Notes: generated from the letters alone by a model not told the origin. A DNA stretch of 64,000 nt from Sutcliffiella horikoshii (GCF_019931755.1 NZ_CP082918.1:3886001-3950000); one strand, 5' to 3'; counted from the stretch's first letter, positions 8,455 to 17,012 are shown. Program-made: numbers and translations.

Positions 8455-8559
8455 AATAGCTTTTTTTAAACAAACGTTGGTTTAAGCGGTAATCAAAATC
8501 GAGTTTCCCCAAAGGGTACAGCAGTTGGGTTTGGGATTAACTTTTGAAAAAGCTATTTC
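8455..8559. repeat. 105-bp direct repeat, copy 2
   Basis: This is the second copy of the element at 8281-8385. It starts AATAG, keeps AAACAAACGTTGGTTT exactly, shares GGGTACAGC and GTTGGGTTTGGGATTAAC, and ends GCTATTTC. The 69 bp between the two copies has no recognisable gene. Confidence 0.8.
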
Positions 8560-8565
8560 TGTAAA

Positions 8566-8603
8566 ACAAAAAAAGACCTAGGATACACTCCCAGGTCTTT
8601 TGT
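8566..8603 (-). terminator. Rho-independent terminator of the GT2-GtrA gene
   Basis: On the minus strand AAAGACCTGGGAGTGT pairs with CCTAGGTCTTT followed by a T-run, 10 nt after the stop codon of the minus-strand gene. Confidence 0.8.
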
Positions 8604-8612
8604 CTGTTTAAT

Positions 8613-9686
8613 TTATTGTCCCGCTCGCACTTGGTATTTTTTCTTAAAAACCCATTCTCGCTGGATCACGTAACTTGCTAAAAAGAGCAGTCCATCGACT
8701 ACAATTTTTATGCCAACTTCCCCAAAGCCGAGCAATTCAAAGATGAGATACACGCCACCTGCGGATGCCAGCATTTGCCCAATGCTGAGGGAAAAATATT
8801 TTACAATAGCATAGGAGCTGGAAGATTTGAAAACTACCTTCCTGTTTACAGTAAAATTGAACAAGGAAGACAACACCCTTGATAGCACGGTAGCTAGAAT
8901 GATGTATGATTCAACGAAAACACCATTTAACATCATGACAAAGAGTGCAAATAACAGGATATCCAAGCCAAAAGAAAGTACAGAAGATAGGGCGAATTTC
9001 AGAAAGGTCGCGTAGATTTTAATGGAGTCCCTTATCGGCTGAAAGTGGGAAGATTTATTGTCCTCTAGATAGATGGTTTGGATCTTTACTTCTTCTATCT
9101 CAATATTGTTTGGTTTACATTCCATTAACATGTTCATCTCGAATTCATATCGTTGACCGGCAACATGAATCAGTTTTTGGATAAAGTGGGCCGGTATTCC
9201 CCTGAGCCCTGTTTGGGTATCGGAGATTTGCATGCCACATGCAAAGCGGGCTATGTTTTTCGTCAATACGTTCCCGAATTTGCTCCGGAAGGGAATGTCA
9301 TCTGCTGCAAAATTACGAACTCCAAGCACAAGGCTCTCCGGCCGCTCGCAAAGCCTGATGGCGACCTTTTTCATATCCTCGACCGCATGCTGGCCATCCG
9401 CATCCAGTGTAACAAGCCCCACAGCGTTAGGACTGGTGCTTAAGAAGTGGGAAAATGCAGTCTTTAAGGCCTGCCCCTTCCCTTTGTTCACCTGATGCTC
9501 AAGTAAGGTACATTCCTTCCATTCTTTTATCTTTTTAAAAATAGACTCACACTCTGGTTTGCTTCCGTCATTAACGACCAGAATCTGCTTAAAGCCTTCT
9601 TTTACAATATCTCGGATTAGGCTGACCAGTTGTTCATCAGGATTATAGGCTGGAATCAGGACGGTAACTCCATTCGGATTTGTCAT
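8613..9686 (-). CDS. Glycosyltransferase family 2 fused to GtrA-like membrane domain
   Basis: 357 residues. Residues 1-220 are a GT2 domain (VTVLIPAYNPDEQLVSLI; VVNDGSK; VTLDADGQHAVEDM containing the DxD-type motif; DTQTGLRGIP), resembling polyprenyl-phosphate hexosyltransferases. Residues 230-350 carry four hydrophobic segments of the GtrA type (FALSSVLSFGLDILLFALF; FNFTVNRKVVF). Such fusions probably make a lipid-linked sugar and help flip it for cell-envelope glycosylation. A good GGGGGAA ribosome-binding site precedes the ATG. It is a single-gene unit with its own terminator; the sugar and acceptor are unknown. Confidence 0.88.
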   Translation of the reverse strand: MTNPNGVTVLIPAYNPDEQLVSLIRDIVKEGFKQILVVNDGSKPECESIFKKIKEWKECTLLEHQVNKGKGQALKTAFSHFLSTSPNAVGLVTLDADGQHAVEDMKKVAIRLCERPESLVLGVRNFAADDIPFRSKFGNVLTKNIARFACGMQISDTQTGLRGIPAHFIQKLIHVAGQRYEFEMNMLMECKPNNIEIEEVKIQTIYLEDNKSSHFQPIRDSIKIYATFLKFALSSVLSFGLDILLFALFVMMLNGVFVESYIILATVLSRVLSSLFNFTVNRKVVFKSSSSYAIVKYFSLSIGQMLASAGGVYLIFELLGFGEVGIKIVVDGLLFLASYVIQREWVFKKKYQVRAGQ

Positions 9687-9856
9687 GCTATTCCCCCAGT
9701 TCCTTTTACTTTAGTAAAATATGTAATTCGTTCTCTCTTTAGGTACTAATATATGTTTTATATGTCTTAAGTAGTAAATCATTTGTAATTATTTTCCCTA
9801 TTGGGACGTTTTTCTAACATAAATGGTTGCGTTTTTTGAATTATTTTCTAGGTTGG

Positions 9857-9882
9857 GTTACCCTTTTTACATTTCTGGGTAT
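9857..9882 (+). promoter_or_regulatory. Candidate sigma-B promoter
   Basis: GTTACC at 9857-9862 and GGGTAT at 9877-9882 are separated by 14 nt, close to the sigma-B consensus GTTTAA-N13-15-GGGTAT, with the -10 perfect. It lies 36 nt before the start of a gene with a general-stress-protein domain, which supports the assignment. Confidence 0.6.
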
Positions 9883-9918
9883 AAGATTCCTATTACAGCA
9901 CTCTAAGGAGGAAGTTGC

Positions 9919-11283
9919 ATGATCGAGCAACGAAAAGAGGTTATTGGTTCTTATTTAATGGAAGAAGAGGCGCTTGCTAAGATTGATTGGCTTCAATCGG
10001 AGGGGTACCAACCGGAGGATATCTGGATTATTCGAGATAACCGAGGTATTGTAGAGCAATTTGGTGAGGGTGGGTTCTCGCGTGGTCATGATGAAAGGGA
10101 AGCTCAGCTGAGTGAGTATTCTAGCATCAATCCAAGCAGCTCCATAGTAACTCCAAAGAGCCTTTTCACACCTGAAAATAAAAGCGTAGCTATTACTCTA
10201 ATGGAGATGGGCATTGCCAAAGAGGAAGCATACCGCTACGAGTTCGATGTAAAAGTCGGAAAAGTTCTTGTACTGGCAGAACCGATTTCAAGTATGAAAT
10301 TACGCCAAGAAGCTTTGACCGAGAGCCGTATGGAAAGGTATGTGACGGAAGAGACTTCCCTGCATTTAGAGGAAAGCACAGAGCCCGTAAAGGCGGAGAA
10401 ACCTTTAGTTTCTGAGGGTGAGAGAATGGCAGAATCAAGCACCTCCATTAACCGTCCAATGCCGGATACGAATATAGATGGAAGCATTCCGCTGGATGAG
10501 CAGCTCTTGAGCGGGGATCCTGTTGAAACGGAGAAAGATTACGCTCGTGAAGAGGTCACCGCTCTACATGACCAGGCAAGTGTGACGAATGAAGCTACGA
10601 CAATGGGGCGCACGGGAAATCCTGATTTAGAATTAGAGGATAATTTGGCTGGAGAGCAGCATACTCCAACTAATAACGGTAAACGTTATGCGGAAAATCG
10701 TTCTGAAGAAGACGTGGACAAAGCGTTACTTTATGAGCATGGACAACCATTCCCGATGGAAAAGCCGTATGAGGAAGATGTGTATGACCAACGCGTTGTT
10801 TCAGACGGTCCACTAGGTGTGGAGTTGGAGGAAACAGCTGGGGATATGAGCCGTAGTCAAAGTCAAGACGAAAAGCGGCTTTTCAGCTCATCAGAAAGGC
10901 AAGGAGCCGCCACGACTAGATCTGTAGATTCCAAGTCTGCAGGTCATGAAGAGAATTTAAAAGAAGACAAAGGCCCTATTCTCTTTGAAGATACCTTAAA
11001 TGAAATTAAAAGAGATGAGCCTTTGGTGGACAGCTATGAACCCACTTCTTATGAAACAGAACAACCAGGAGACATTTATGCTCCAGAAGAGGAGACGTCC
11101 GTTCATATAGAAGAGGAAACATACATGCAAGAGGAAAATGTCCGCTACACAGAAGAGAACGATGCCCCTCTATTTGAAGAAGACAACTCAGAGGGCCCGT
11201 TCTCAGAACGCAAAAAAGAAAGAATGACCCAAAAGCGCAACAACCTATTCAACGACCAAGACGACGACCTTTTTAAAAGATAA
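9919..11283 (+). CDS. General stress protein 17M-like (YflT) domain with long acidic tail
   Basis: 454 residues with an excellent AAGGAGG site. Residues 1-120 look like the 17M/YflT general stress domain (EVIGSYLMEEEALAKIDWLQSEGYQPEDIWIIRDN and later ALTLMEMGIAKEEAYRYE-like helices, then GKVLVLAE). The remaining 330 residues are low-complexity and strongly acidic, rich in Glu, Asp, Ser and Thr, and predicted to be disordered, ending in a short basic stretch before LFNDQDDDLF. A candidate sigma-B promoter precedes it, so stress induction is likely. Family members are usually much shorter; the long acidic tail is the odd feature. Molecular function is unknown. Confidence 0.8.
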   Translation: MIEQRKEVIGSYLMEEEALAKIDWLQSEGYQPEDIWIIRDNRGIVEQFGEGGFSRGHDEREAQLSEYSSINPSSSIVTPKSLFTPENKSVAITLMEMGIAKEEAYRYEFDVKVGKVLVLAEPISSMKLRQEALTESRMERYVTEETSLHLEESTEPVKAEKPLVSEGERMAESSTSINRPMPDTNIDGSIPLDEQLLSGDPVETEKDYAREEVTALHDQASVTNEATTMGRTGNPDLELEDNLAGEQHTPTNNGKRYAENRSEEDVDKALLYEHGQPFPMEKPYEEDVYDQRVVSDGPLGVELEETAGDMSRSQSQDEKRLFSSSERQGAATTRSVDSKSAGHEENLKEDKGPILFEDTLNEIKRDEPLVDSYEPTSYETEQPGDIYAPEEETSVHIEEETYMQEENVRYTEENDAPLFEEDNSEGPFSERKKERMTQKRNNLFNDQDDDLFKR

Positions 11284-11309
11284 CAAGAGAATATGTTTAA
11301 TAGAATAAA

Positions 11310-11352
11310 AAAAGCAGAGTGGGGATTCGGTAGAATTCTTGCTCTGCTTTTT
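11310..11352. terminator. Terminator after the stress-protein gene
   Basis: AAAGCAGAG pairs with CTCTGCTTT across a 21-nt loop, followed by T residues on the plus strand and preceded by an A-run, so it could work in both directions. Confidence 0.75.
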
Positions 11353-11363
11353 ATTTCGAAAAG

Positions 11364-11374
11364 GGGTCAGACCC
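11364..11374. repeat. GGGGTCTGACCC-type short palindromic repeat, copy 2
   Basis: GGGTCAGACCC is the reverse-orientation form of the palindrome at 7523. It lies just after the terminator and before the convergent oxidoreductase gene. Confidence 0.65.
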
Positions 11375-11421
11375 TCAAAGGATTTTCCCCTTCGACGTCG
11401 AAACCCCTCTTCCCCCTCCTA

Positions 11422-12459
11422 TTATAGACTCACACTTTTTCCGCTTTCGCTGCTGCGGTAGATGGCGTCGATGATGAGGGAGACTTGCATGGCTTGTTGT
11501 GGTTTGACGATTAGTTCTTCGTGTCCGAGGCAGCTGTTTACGAAGTTTTCAGCTTGCGGGAGACTTGGGTCGTCTTCGCCTGGCACCCAGTCTGCTTCTG
11601 TGTTCAGCAGCATGCCGTGCTTCATCTGGTTGACGTGGAATGGAAACAGGTCCACCCCGCCGCTAATTCCGGAGATACTTACACTCTCCTCGTCTCCTTT
11701 TACATTGGCAGACCAGGATGTTTCAAACTGCAACGAAGCTCCGCCTTCAAATTTGATATAGGCTGTTACGTGATCATCCACTTCAAACGTTTCATGATCA
11801 AAGCTCCCCCATTGGTTCACCTGCCCTGGGATTTTACTTAACTCATTATAAGTAGTTCCCATCACTTCCACAGGCTTTGGATTTCCAAGCAACCACAAGG
11901 ATAAATCCAACAGATGACAGCCATAATCAATCAAGCTTCCTCCGCCCTGCAGCTCCTTGTTCGTGAATACACCCCATCCTGGTACCTTACGGCGGCGCAT
12001 ACCCTTGGCTCTTGCCACAATAGGACGACCGATTTCATCCGCATCCACCAAACGTTTTGCTGCAACCGATTCTTTCATAAATCGGTAATGGTACGCAATC
12101 GCAAGCTGTTTGCCTGATTTTTCAGCCGCAGCAATCATTGCTTCACATTCATCCGGTCGCATTGCCATCGGCTTTTCACAAAACACATGCAGACCTGCTT
12201 CTAACGCCGCAATCGTAATCTCAGCATGGAACTTGTTTGGCGTACAAATGGTCACCGCATCCACATGCTCAAACATATCCGCATAATGGGCATGCACATT
12301 GGCAATACCAAATTTCTCCCCTACCATCCTTGCCGTCTCTTCATTCACATCACTTATTGCTGTGATTTTCACTTTCTCTTGCATCTTCAAAAAAGTCGGG
12401 ATATGACGATTCTGCGCAATACCCCCAACTCCGATAATTCCCATTCGTAACTGACTCAT
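11422..12459 (-). CDS. Gfo/Idh/MocA family oxidoreductase
   Basis: 345 residues. An N-terminal Rossmann fold (MGIIGVGGIAQNRHIPTF, residues 5-22) binds NAD(P); TICTPNKFHAE and the signature CEKPMAMRPDECEAM with the catalytic-type Lys in EKP follow, then the C-terminal beta-sheet domain (GGGSLIDYGCHLLDLSLWLLG). These enzymes oxidise or reduce sugars and inositol-like substrates. It is the last gene of the region that includes the second sugar ABC transporter and two-component system, separated from them by a GC-rich repeat. GAGGTG precedes the ATG. The substrate cannot be told. Confidence 0.9.
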   Translation of the reverse strand: MSQLRMGIIGVGGIAQNRHIPTFLKMQEKVKITAISDVNEETARMVGEKFGIANVHAHYADMFEHVDAVTICTPNKFHAEITIAALEAGLHVFCEKPMAMRPDECEAMIAAAEKSGKQLAIAYHYRFMKESVAAKRLVDADEIGRPIVARAKGMRRRKVPGWGVFTNKELQGGGSLIDYGCHLLDLSLWLLGNPKPVEVMGTTYNELSKIPGQVNQWGSFDHETFEVDDHVTAYIKFEGGASLQFETSWSANVKGDEESVSISGISGGVDLFPFHVNQMKHGMLLNTEADWVPGEDDPSLPQAENFVNSCLGHEELIVKPQQAMQVSLIIDAIYRSSESGKSVSL

Positions 12460-12530
12460 ATCTACACCTCATTTATATGTATTGTTTTAATAAAAATTGT
12501 AATCCCTATAGATACTCTAGCTGTTGCTTG

Positions 12531-12647
12531 GAGCACAGGGCGAAGACTCCCGCGGGAGGAAGGGACAGGGGAGACCCCGAAGGCTTGCCGAGGAGGCTCC
12601 CGGACCGCCCGCAGGAAAGCGAAGCCCAGTGCGGAAAGCAGCAACAG
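12531..12647. repeat. Structured GC-rich intergenic repeat, copy A
   Basis: A 117-bp element with outer arms CTGTTGCT (12531-12538) and AGCAACAG (12640-12647), inner arms GCACAGGGC and GCCCAGTGC, and a core containing CTCCCGCGGGAGG, GGGACAGGGGAGACCCCG, GCTTGCCGAGGAGGCTCC and GGAAAGCGAAGC. Two further copies lie at 15246 and 15430. Similar GC-rich dyad repeats are scattered between genes in many bacilli. Confidence 0.85.
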
Positions 12648-12655
12648 CGGTGTGA

Positions 12656-13432
12656 CTATTTTATTAAACTACCTCTATACTCATTTGGCGTCACGCCAAA
12701 AAACTTCTTATATACTTTGCTGAAATACTTCTCATTCTGATAACCAATGTGATACGCAATCTCGTAAATTTTCAAATTCGGATTTGCCAGCAGTTCCTTC
12801 GCCTTCTCCATCCGGATCCGCGTTACATAATCGGTAATGGTTTCATGATATTCTTGCTTGAACTTGCGTGAAATATGCTCCCGGCTCAAGTAAAAACGGT
12901 CGGCAATCTCCTGAAGGGTGATGTCCTGTTGATAGTTGCCCCGAAGAAATTCCTCAATCTTTTCCATACTGGAGATAGAAGCAGATTCTGATGAACGAAC
13001 AGGAATCGTTTCCACATTGCTCACAGAACCCAACGTCCTCTTGACCAAGGCTTCCTCTTTCCATTTTTTCACTGCCCGTTCTAACGTCTCATTTAATAGC
13101 TCCGGATCAATGGGCTTCAAAATGTAATCAAAACTTTTATAAGTAATGGCATTTCGCATAAACGTGTAATCATCGTACCCACTAACCACAATGGTCACGC
13201 TAGGCAAGTCTGATTCTGCAATCCATTTAAGCAGACTGATTCCATCCTTTTTTGGCATAGCCATATCGGTGAAAATAATTTCAGGGCGATGCTGCTTGAT
13301 GAGCATGATCGCCTCGTCCCCGTCCTCTGCTTCATAGATGGTATCAATCCCGTTTTCCTTCCAATTGGCCAACAGCTGCAGCCCGTCCCGCACATGCTTT
13401 TCATCATCCACGATGATTGCTTTCACTCTCAT
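12656..13432 (-). CDS. YesN-type response regulator (REC + AraC HTH)
   Basis: About 258 residues. The receiver domain starts KAIIVDDEKHVRDGL (acidic pair DD), has the phospho-acceptor Asp in PEIIFTDMAMPKKDG (around residue 56) and the Lys of LKPID (about residue 105). The C-terminal 100 residues are an AraC-type double HTH (ITLQEIADRFYLSREHISRKFKQEYHETITDYV ... IYEIAYHIGYQNEKYFSKVYKKFFGVTPNEYR). The frame opens at a TTG at 13441, but the ATG at 13432 has better spacing. It overlaps the 3' end of the kinase gene. It probably activates the adjacent sugar ABC operon (inference from the YesMN/LplA arrangement). Confidence 0.92.
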   Translation of the reverse strand: MRVKAIIVDDEKHVRDGLQLLANWKENGIDTIYEAEDGDEAIMLIKQHRPEIIFTDMAMPKKDGISLLKWIAESDLPSVTIVVSGYDDYTFMRNAITYKSFDYILKPIDPELLNETLERAVKKWKEEALVKRTLGSVSNVETIPVRSSESASISSMEKIEEFLRGNYQQDITLQEIADRFYLSREHISRKFKQEYHETITDYVTRIRMEKAKELLANPNLKIYEIAYHIGYQNEKYFSKVYKKFFGVTPNEYRGSLIK

Positions 13433-15200
13433 CACCCCCAACCCCGAGCGGAAGCTTCAATGTCACCATAAAACCACCGTCATGATGATTTTCCAAATGA
13501 AGCGCTGCCAAGTTATTGTAGTATAGTTGCAAGCGTGTATAAATATTTTTCAATCCTATATTAGTTTCTTCTACATCTGAAGCTGGTTTCCCTTCCGTCA
13601 ACAAGCGGTAAATTTCCGTCAATCTGCTCTCACTCACTCCGACACCATTATCCCGTAGTGTAAGATGAAGGTATTCATCGACTATTTTCCCATAGATTTC
13701 AATCTTGCCGACACCTTCTCGGATATCAAATCCATGCTTGAAATAGTTCTCGATAATCGGTTGAAGAATCATTTTTGGAACCTCTACGTCCAACGCTTCC
13801 TCTTCTATTTCCATCTCATATTCAAAGTTCTCTCCAAACCGCTCCTTTTGCAGTAAAAGAAATGCCTTTAAATAGTTGATTTCTTTTTTCAACGGTACCA
13901 TATCCTCCTCCATATTCATCCCATATCTCATAATTTTGGAGAGGTGGGTCAGGAGAGTATAGATTTGCGGGACATTATTTTTCAAGGCCAGCGTTCCAAT
14001 GGACTGCAGGGCATTATATAAAAAATGCGGATTGAGCTGTGATTGAAGCACCTTTAACTGGTTCGTTTTATTTTCAATCTCTAACTTGTATTCTCTATTG
14101 ATCAGGAGATTGATTCGTTCCATCATCTGTTTAAAACGATATCCTAAAATACCAATCTCATCATTTCCAAGTGACGGGAACTGCACATTCATATTCCCCT
14201 CTTTTACCTGTTGGATGTTTTGGAGCAGCACCCTGATAGGAGACGTAATTTTAAAAGAAACAATTAACGAAGCCAAAATGACCAAGCACAAACCAATGAC
14301 TCCAAAGAGGATGTTGATTTTCGTCACAACGAAGGCATTGTCATACAGCGTTGTGTAAGGAACCCTTTTTACCAAGATCCACCCCCCTACTGCAAGCTCA
14401 GTCTGGTCATACATCATGACGCCCTGGAATTGCCCGTTGTCCCATTCCATCGTACCTTGTGTTGCTTCAGATCTCATTATCTCAGGAATCCATTGTTGCT
14501 CTTCCTTTTTAGAGGCGACCATTGGATTTGAGCTATAGATTAACTCACCTGTTGCAGACAGGATGAAAAATTCTTCATTTTCCTTGTTGTAGAGGTTTTC
14601 ACTTAACTCCAGTATTTTTTCGGTTCCCACTTCAAGGGTGATAAAAGCTAGCACATTGTCTGACGGGACGTTCGTCAAAGCTCTGTGAACGTATAAAACA
14701 TTCCGCCCCTCTTGAAGCTGGGTGGTGTCAATATTGTAGTTGTAAGGACTGAGTTGTGCCCGTTTATATGCGTCTTCGTAGGCATTGGAAATGCGGTCAG
14801 AGAAGACGACAGTGGACCGTTTGGAGGCGGTGATCCCTCTATTTTCTTCTGCAAAAGAAATCTGAACCCTCGTAATGTTTTCTTCCGCGTATAGAATGGT
14901 TTGCAGCACGTTTCTGACAATCCCTATCGTCAAATAGTTATCTTCTTTGTCAGGTGCCCTCATGTAGTTGATGAAATCGGGATTGTTGTAGAGTGATAGA
15001 GTGAGATTATTGAGTTCTTCCAGATAGCTTTCGAGATTTATTTTCCCTTGGTAGAGAAGGTTGCTGTTTTCTTGGACGACGAGGTCTTTGAATGCTTCTT
15101 TTGTTTGGTAGTATGTAATGATGATCGACGTTCCGAATGGGAGGATCGTGATGATTAAAAGGAGTGCGATCAGTTTGTTGCGTATGCTCTTTTTAAACAT
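13404..15200 (-). CDS. YesM-type sensor histidine kinase
   Basis: 598 residues. A membrane segment at 12-32, an extracellular sensor region to about 285, a second membrane segment (about 290-312) and a HAMP domain lead into a His_kinase domain with the phospho-acceptor His in LQSQLNPHFLYNALQSI (around residue 398) and an HATPase_c region ending with LRDNGVGV and TNIGLKNIYTRLQLYY. This is the atypical class that pairs with YesN-type regulators, as here where the reading frames overlap. GGAGGTGAT precedes the ATG, and a cre-like box overlaps the leader. It probably senses an extracellular sugar or its binding protein. Confidence 0.92.
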   Translation of the reverse strand: MFKKSIRNKLIALLLIITILPFGTSIIITYYQTKEAFKDLVVQENSNLLYQGKINLESYLEELNNLTLSLYNNPDFINYMRAPDKEDNYLTIGIVRNVLQTILYAEENITRVQISFAEENRGITASKRSTVVFSDRISNAYEDAYKRAQLSPYNYNIDTTQLQEGRNVLYVHRALTNVPSDNVLAFITLEVGTEKILELSENLYNKENEEFFILSATGELIYSSNPMVASKKEEQQWIPEIMRSEATQGTMEWDNGQFQGVMMYDQTELAVGGWILVKRVPYTTLYDNAFVVTKINILFGVIGLCLVILASLIVSFKITSPIRVLLQNIQQVKEGNMNVQFPSLGNDEIGILGYRFKQMMERINLLINREYKLEIENKTNQLKVLQSQLNPHFLYNALQSIGTLALKNNVPQIYTLLTHLSKIMRYGMNMEEDMVPLKKEINYLKAFLLLQKERFGENFEYEMEIEEEALDVEVPKMILQPIIENYFKHGFDIREGVGKIEIYGKIVDEYLHLTLRDNGVGVSESRLTEIYRLLTEGKPASDVEETNIGLKNIYTRLQLYYNNLAALHLENHHDGGFMVTLKLPLGVGGDESESNHRG

Positions 15201-15212
15201 GATCCATCACCT

Positions 15213-15227
15213 CCGAAGCGCTTACAT
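15213..15227 (-). promoter_or_regulatory. Cre-like site before sensor kinase
   Basis: The minus strand reads ATGTAAGCGCTTCGG, which keeps the TGTAAGCGCTT core of CcpA sites, with two mismatches in the last positions of the degenerate consensus. It lies between the promoter region and the ribosome-binding site of the kinase gene. Confidence 0.4.
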
Positions 15228-15245
15228 TTTAAGAATCTCATATAC

Positions 15246-15380
15246 TCCCTGTTTCCTTACGTTCCAGGTGTTCGCTTTCCGCGGGACGATGCTTGAGCCT
15301 CCTCGGCTTAGCCTGCGGGGTCTCAACCAACCGTTTCCCCCCGCAGGAGTCTCACACCTTGCACTTCAGCCAACAGGGGA
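15246..15380. repeat. Structured GC-rich intergenic repeat, copy B (inverted)
   Basis: A 135-bp copy in opposite orientation to copies A and C. Its outer arms are TCCCTGTT and AACAGGGGA and its inner arms AGGTGT and ACACCT. The core retains GCCTCCTCGGC, GCGGGGTCTC and TTCGCTTTCCGCGGG. The arm sequences differ from those of copies A and C but are still complementary to one another. Confidence 0.8.
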
Positions 15381-15429
15381 AGTCTATGGTAACTAGATGT
15401 ATTATTTTCTATATTACTTCAAATACCAC

Positions 15430-15553
15430 GTTGATCGGAGTAGAAGGCGCGCAGACTTCCGCGGGAGGAAGGGACAGGGGAGACCCCGCAGGCTTGCCGA
15501 GGAGGCTCCCGGACCGGCCGCAGAAAAGCGAAGCGCCTGGAACGGAGATCAAC
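15430..15553. repeat. Structured GC-rich intergenic repeat, copy C
   Basis: A 124-bp copy with outer arms GTTGATC (15430-15436) and GATCAAC (15547-15553) and inner arms AGGCGC and GCGCCT. The core is nearly identical to copy A (TTCCGCGGGAGG, GGGACAGGGGAGACCCCG, CTTGCCGAGGAGGCTCC). With copy B just upstream in inverse orientation, a large hairpin between copies is also possible. Confidence 0.85.
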
Positions 15554-15612
15554 AGTTCAGAGTAACTGCTAAACTACTTTTTCATACAAATCTTTCTTTT
15601 AATTATACCAGA

Positions 15613-15646
15613 AAAGCATGCCTGCTAGGAGACATGCTTTTTAGAA
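15613..15646. terminator. Terminator-like hairpin after binding-protein gene
   Basis: AAAGCATG and CATGCTTT flank a loop of about 12 nt next to the 3' end of the minus-strand binding-protein gene. The T-tract on the minus side is short, so efficiency is uncertain. Confidence 0.5.
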
Positions 15647-15653
15647 ATAGTGA

Positions 15654-16931
15654 TTATTTTAGGTTATCCCATGTCGTTTGGAAGCGCTCTAGGACTGTGT
15701 CATAGTCGATTCTTCCAGCAGCGTATTCTTGGATCGTTGCTGCAAACTCTTTGTTTGCTCCATCCGGCCACATGAACCAAGTCCAAGGAACCGTTTTTTC
15801 CGCTGTAGAGTACTCAAGGATAGATTGACCAAGGTCACCAAGTCCAGCTGGCTCGATGTTATCGAATGCCGGGATGAAGGCGAACTCTTCTGTGATGTAG
15901 CGTTGACCAGTTTCAGAGGACACCATCCAGTTTAAGAATGTTTTTGCCTCTTCGATATTTTCAGAGTTTTTGTTGATAGCCCAGTTGTTAGGAACCCCAA
16001 CAGGAAGGCTGTCTGCACTTGCATCATCATTGATTGGGATAGGAAGGAAGCCCATGTTCATGTCTGGATCTACTTCATAGATCATGTTTTCCGTCCAGTT
16101 ACCTTGTTGAAGCATGGCAGTTTGGCCGCTCGCGAATTGTGTAACTTGTGTGTTGTAGTCCGTTGTTAATGGGTTGTCGTTACCAAAGTTGATCTCCGCA
16201 TCAAGAACTTCTTTGAAGTCTTCGAAATGTTTGTTGCCAACGATTTTCTCTGTTCCGTCATATAGACCAGCGATGAACGCTTCAGGGTCTTCTTGTTGAG
16301 CAAATGGAATGTTAAGTAAATGTTGCCCGATAACCCACCATTCTGCATATCCAGCAGAGAAAGGTGTGATGCCTGCCGCTTCTAATTTTTCAGCAGCAGC
16401 TTTCAATTCTGTAATATTAGTAGGAGGTTCTGTAATACCAGCTTCCTCAAAAAGATCTTTGTTATAGATGAATCCATATCCTTCAAGGTTTACAGGCATT
16501 CCGTAAAGCTTTCCGTCTGCTGGATCTGTCATTGGTACTTTCCCGATTGGAAGAACGTGCTCTGCCCAAGGCTCTTCAGAAAGGTCAGCCAGATGCTCTT
16601 TCCAAAGTTCAAGCTCTTTGAATCCACCGTTGTTAAAGATATCCGGTTGTTCACCAGAAGCGAATTTTGCTTTTAGAGCTGCACCGTAATCTGCTCCTCC
16701 ACCAACTGTTTCAAGCTTCACTTTAATGTTCGGATGTTCAGCTTCAAATTCTTTGATCATTTCCGCTAACTGGTCAGCGATTTCCACTTTAAATTGGAAA
16801 AGATTAAGCGTAACTTGATCTCCATCCCCGGAGTTGTTGTTACTGTTGCCTGATGAATTATCGCTAGAGCAGCCTGCAAAAATACCTACAACCAACGACA
16901 ATGATAATAAAAGAAGTACTAAGCGTTTCAT
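15654..16931 (-). CDS. Sugar ABC transporter substrate-binding lipoprotein (second system)
   Basis: 425 residues. The signal peptide ends in the lipobox FAGC (Cys about residue 21) followed by an Asn/Ser/Gly-rich linker, then a family-1 solute-binding fold (QVTLNLFQFKVEIADQLAEMIKEFEAEHPNIKVKLETVGGGADYGAALKAKFASGEQPDIF). It should be anchored outside the membrane and serve the permeases at 17013-18808. The order permease-permease-binding protein followed by a YesMN-type two-component system is a known layout in bacilli for plant-derived or complex saccharides. GGGGGG lies before the ATG. The ligand is unknown. Confidence 0.92.
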   Translation of the reverse strand: MKRLVLLLLSLSLVVGIFAGCSSDNSSGNSNNNSGDGDQVTLNLFQFKVEIADQLAEMIKEFEAEHPNIKVKLETVGGGADYGAALKAKFASGEQPDIFNNGGFKELELWKEHLADLSEEPWAEHVLPIGKVPMTDPADGKLYGMPVNLEGYGFIYNKDLFEEAGITEPPTNITELKAAAEKLEAAGITPFSAGYAEWWVIGQHLLNIPFAQQEDPEAFIAGLYDGTEKIVGNKHFEDFKEVLDAEINFGNDNPLTTDYNTQVTQFASGQTAMLQQGNWTENMIYEVDPDMNMGFLPIPINDDASADSLPVGVPNNWAINKNSENIEEAKTFLNWMVSSETGQRYITEEFAFIPAFDNIEPAGLGDLGQSILEYSTAEKTVPWTWFMWPDGANKEFAATIQEYAAGRIDYDTVLERFQTTWDNLK

Positions 16932-17012
16932 TGAATTGCCCCCCTTGTTTTAAATGAAAAATTTTATAGTAACTTGACAGTGGCCACATAAAGGATGCGG
17001 CCCATGCTAAGT

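Noticed and set aside
10193-10487. Minus-strand frames inside the acidic stress protein gene
   Set aside because: Shadow frames of a Glu/Asp-rich coding region without start signals.
15293-15705. Plus-strand frames of 90 and 102 codons across the GC-rich repeats
   Set aside because: Their length comes from translating repeat DNA; no ribosome-binding site and no conserved protein pattern. The same holds for frames across copy A at 12477-12740.
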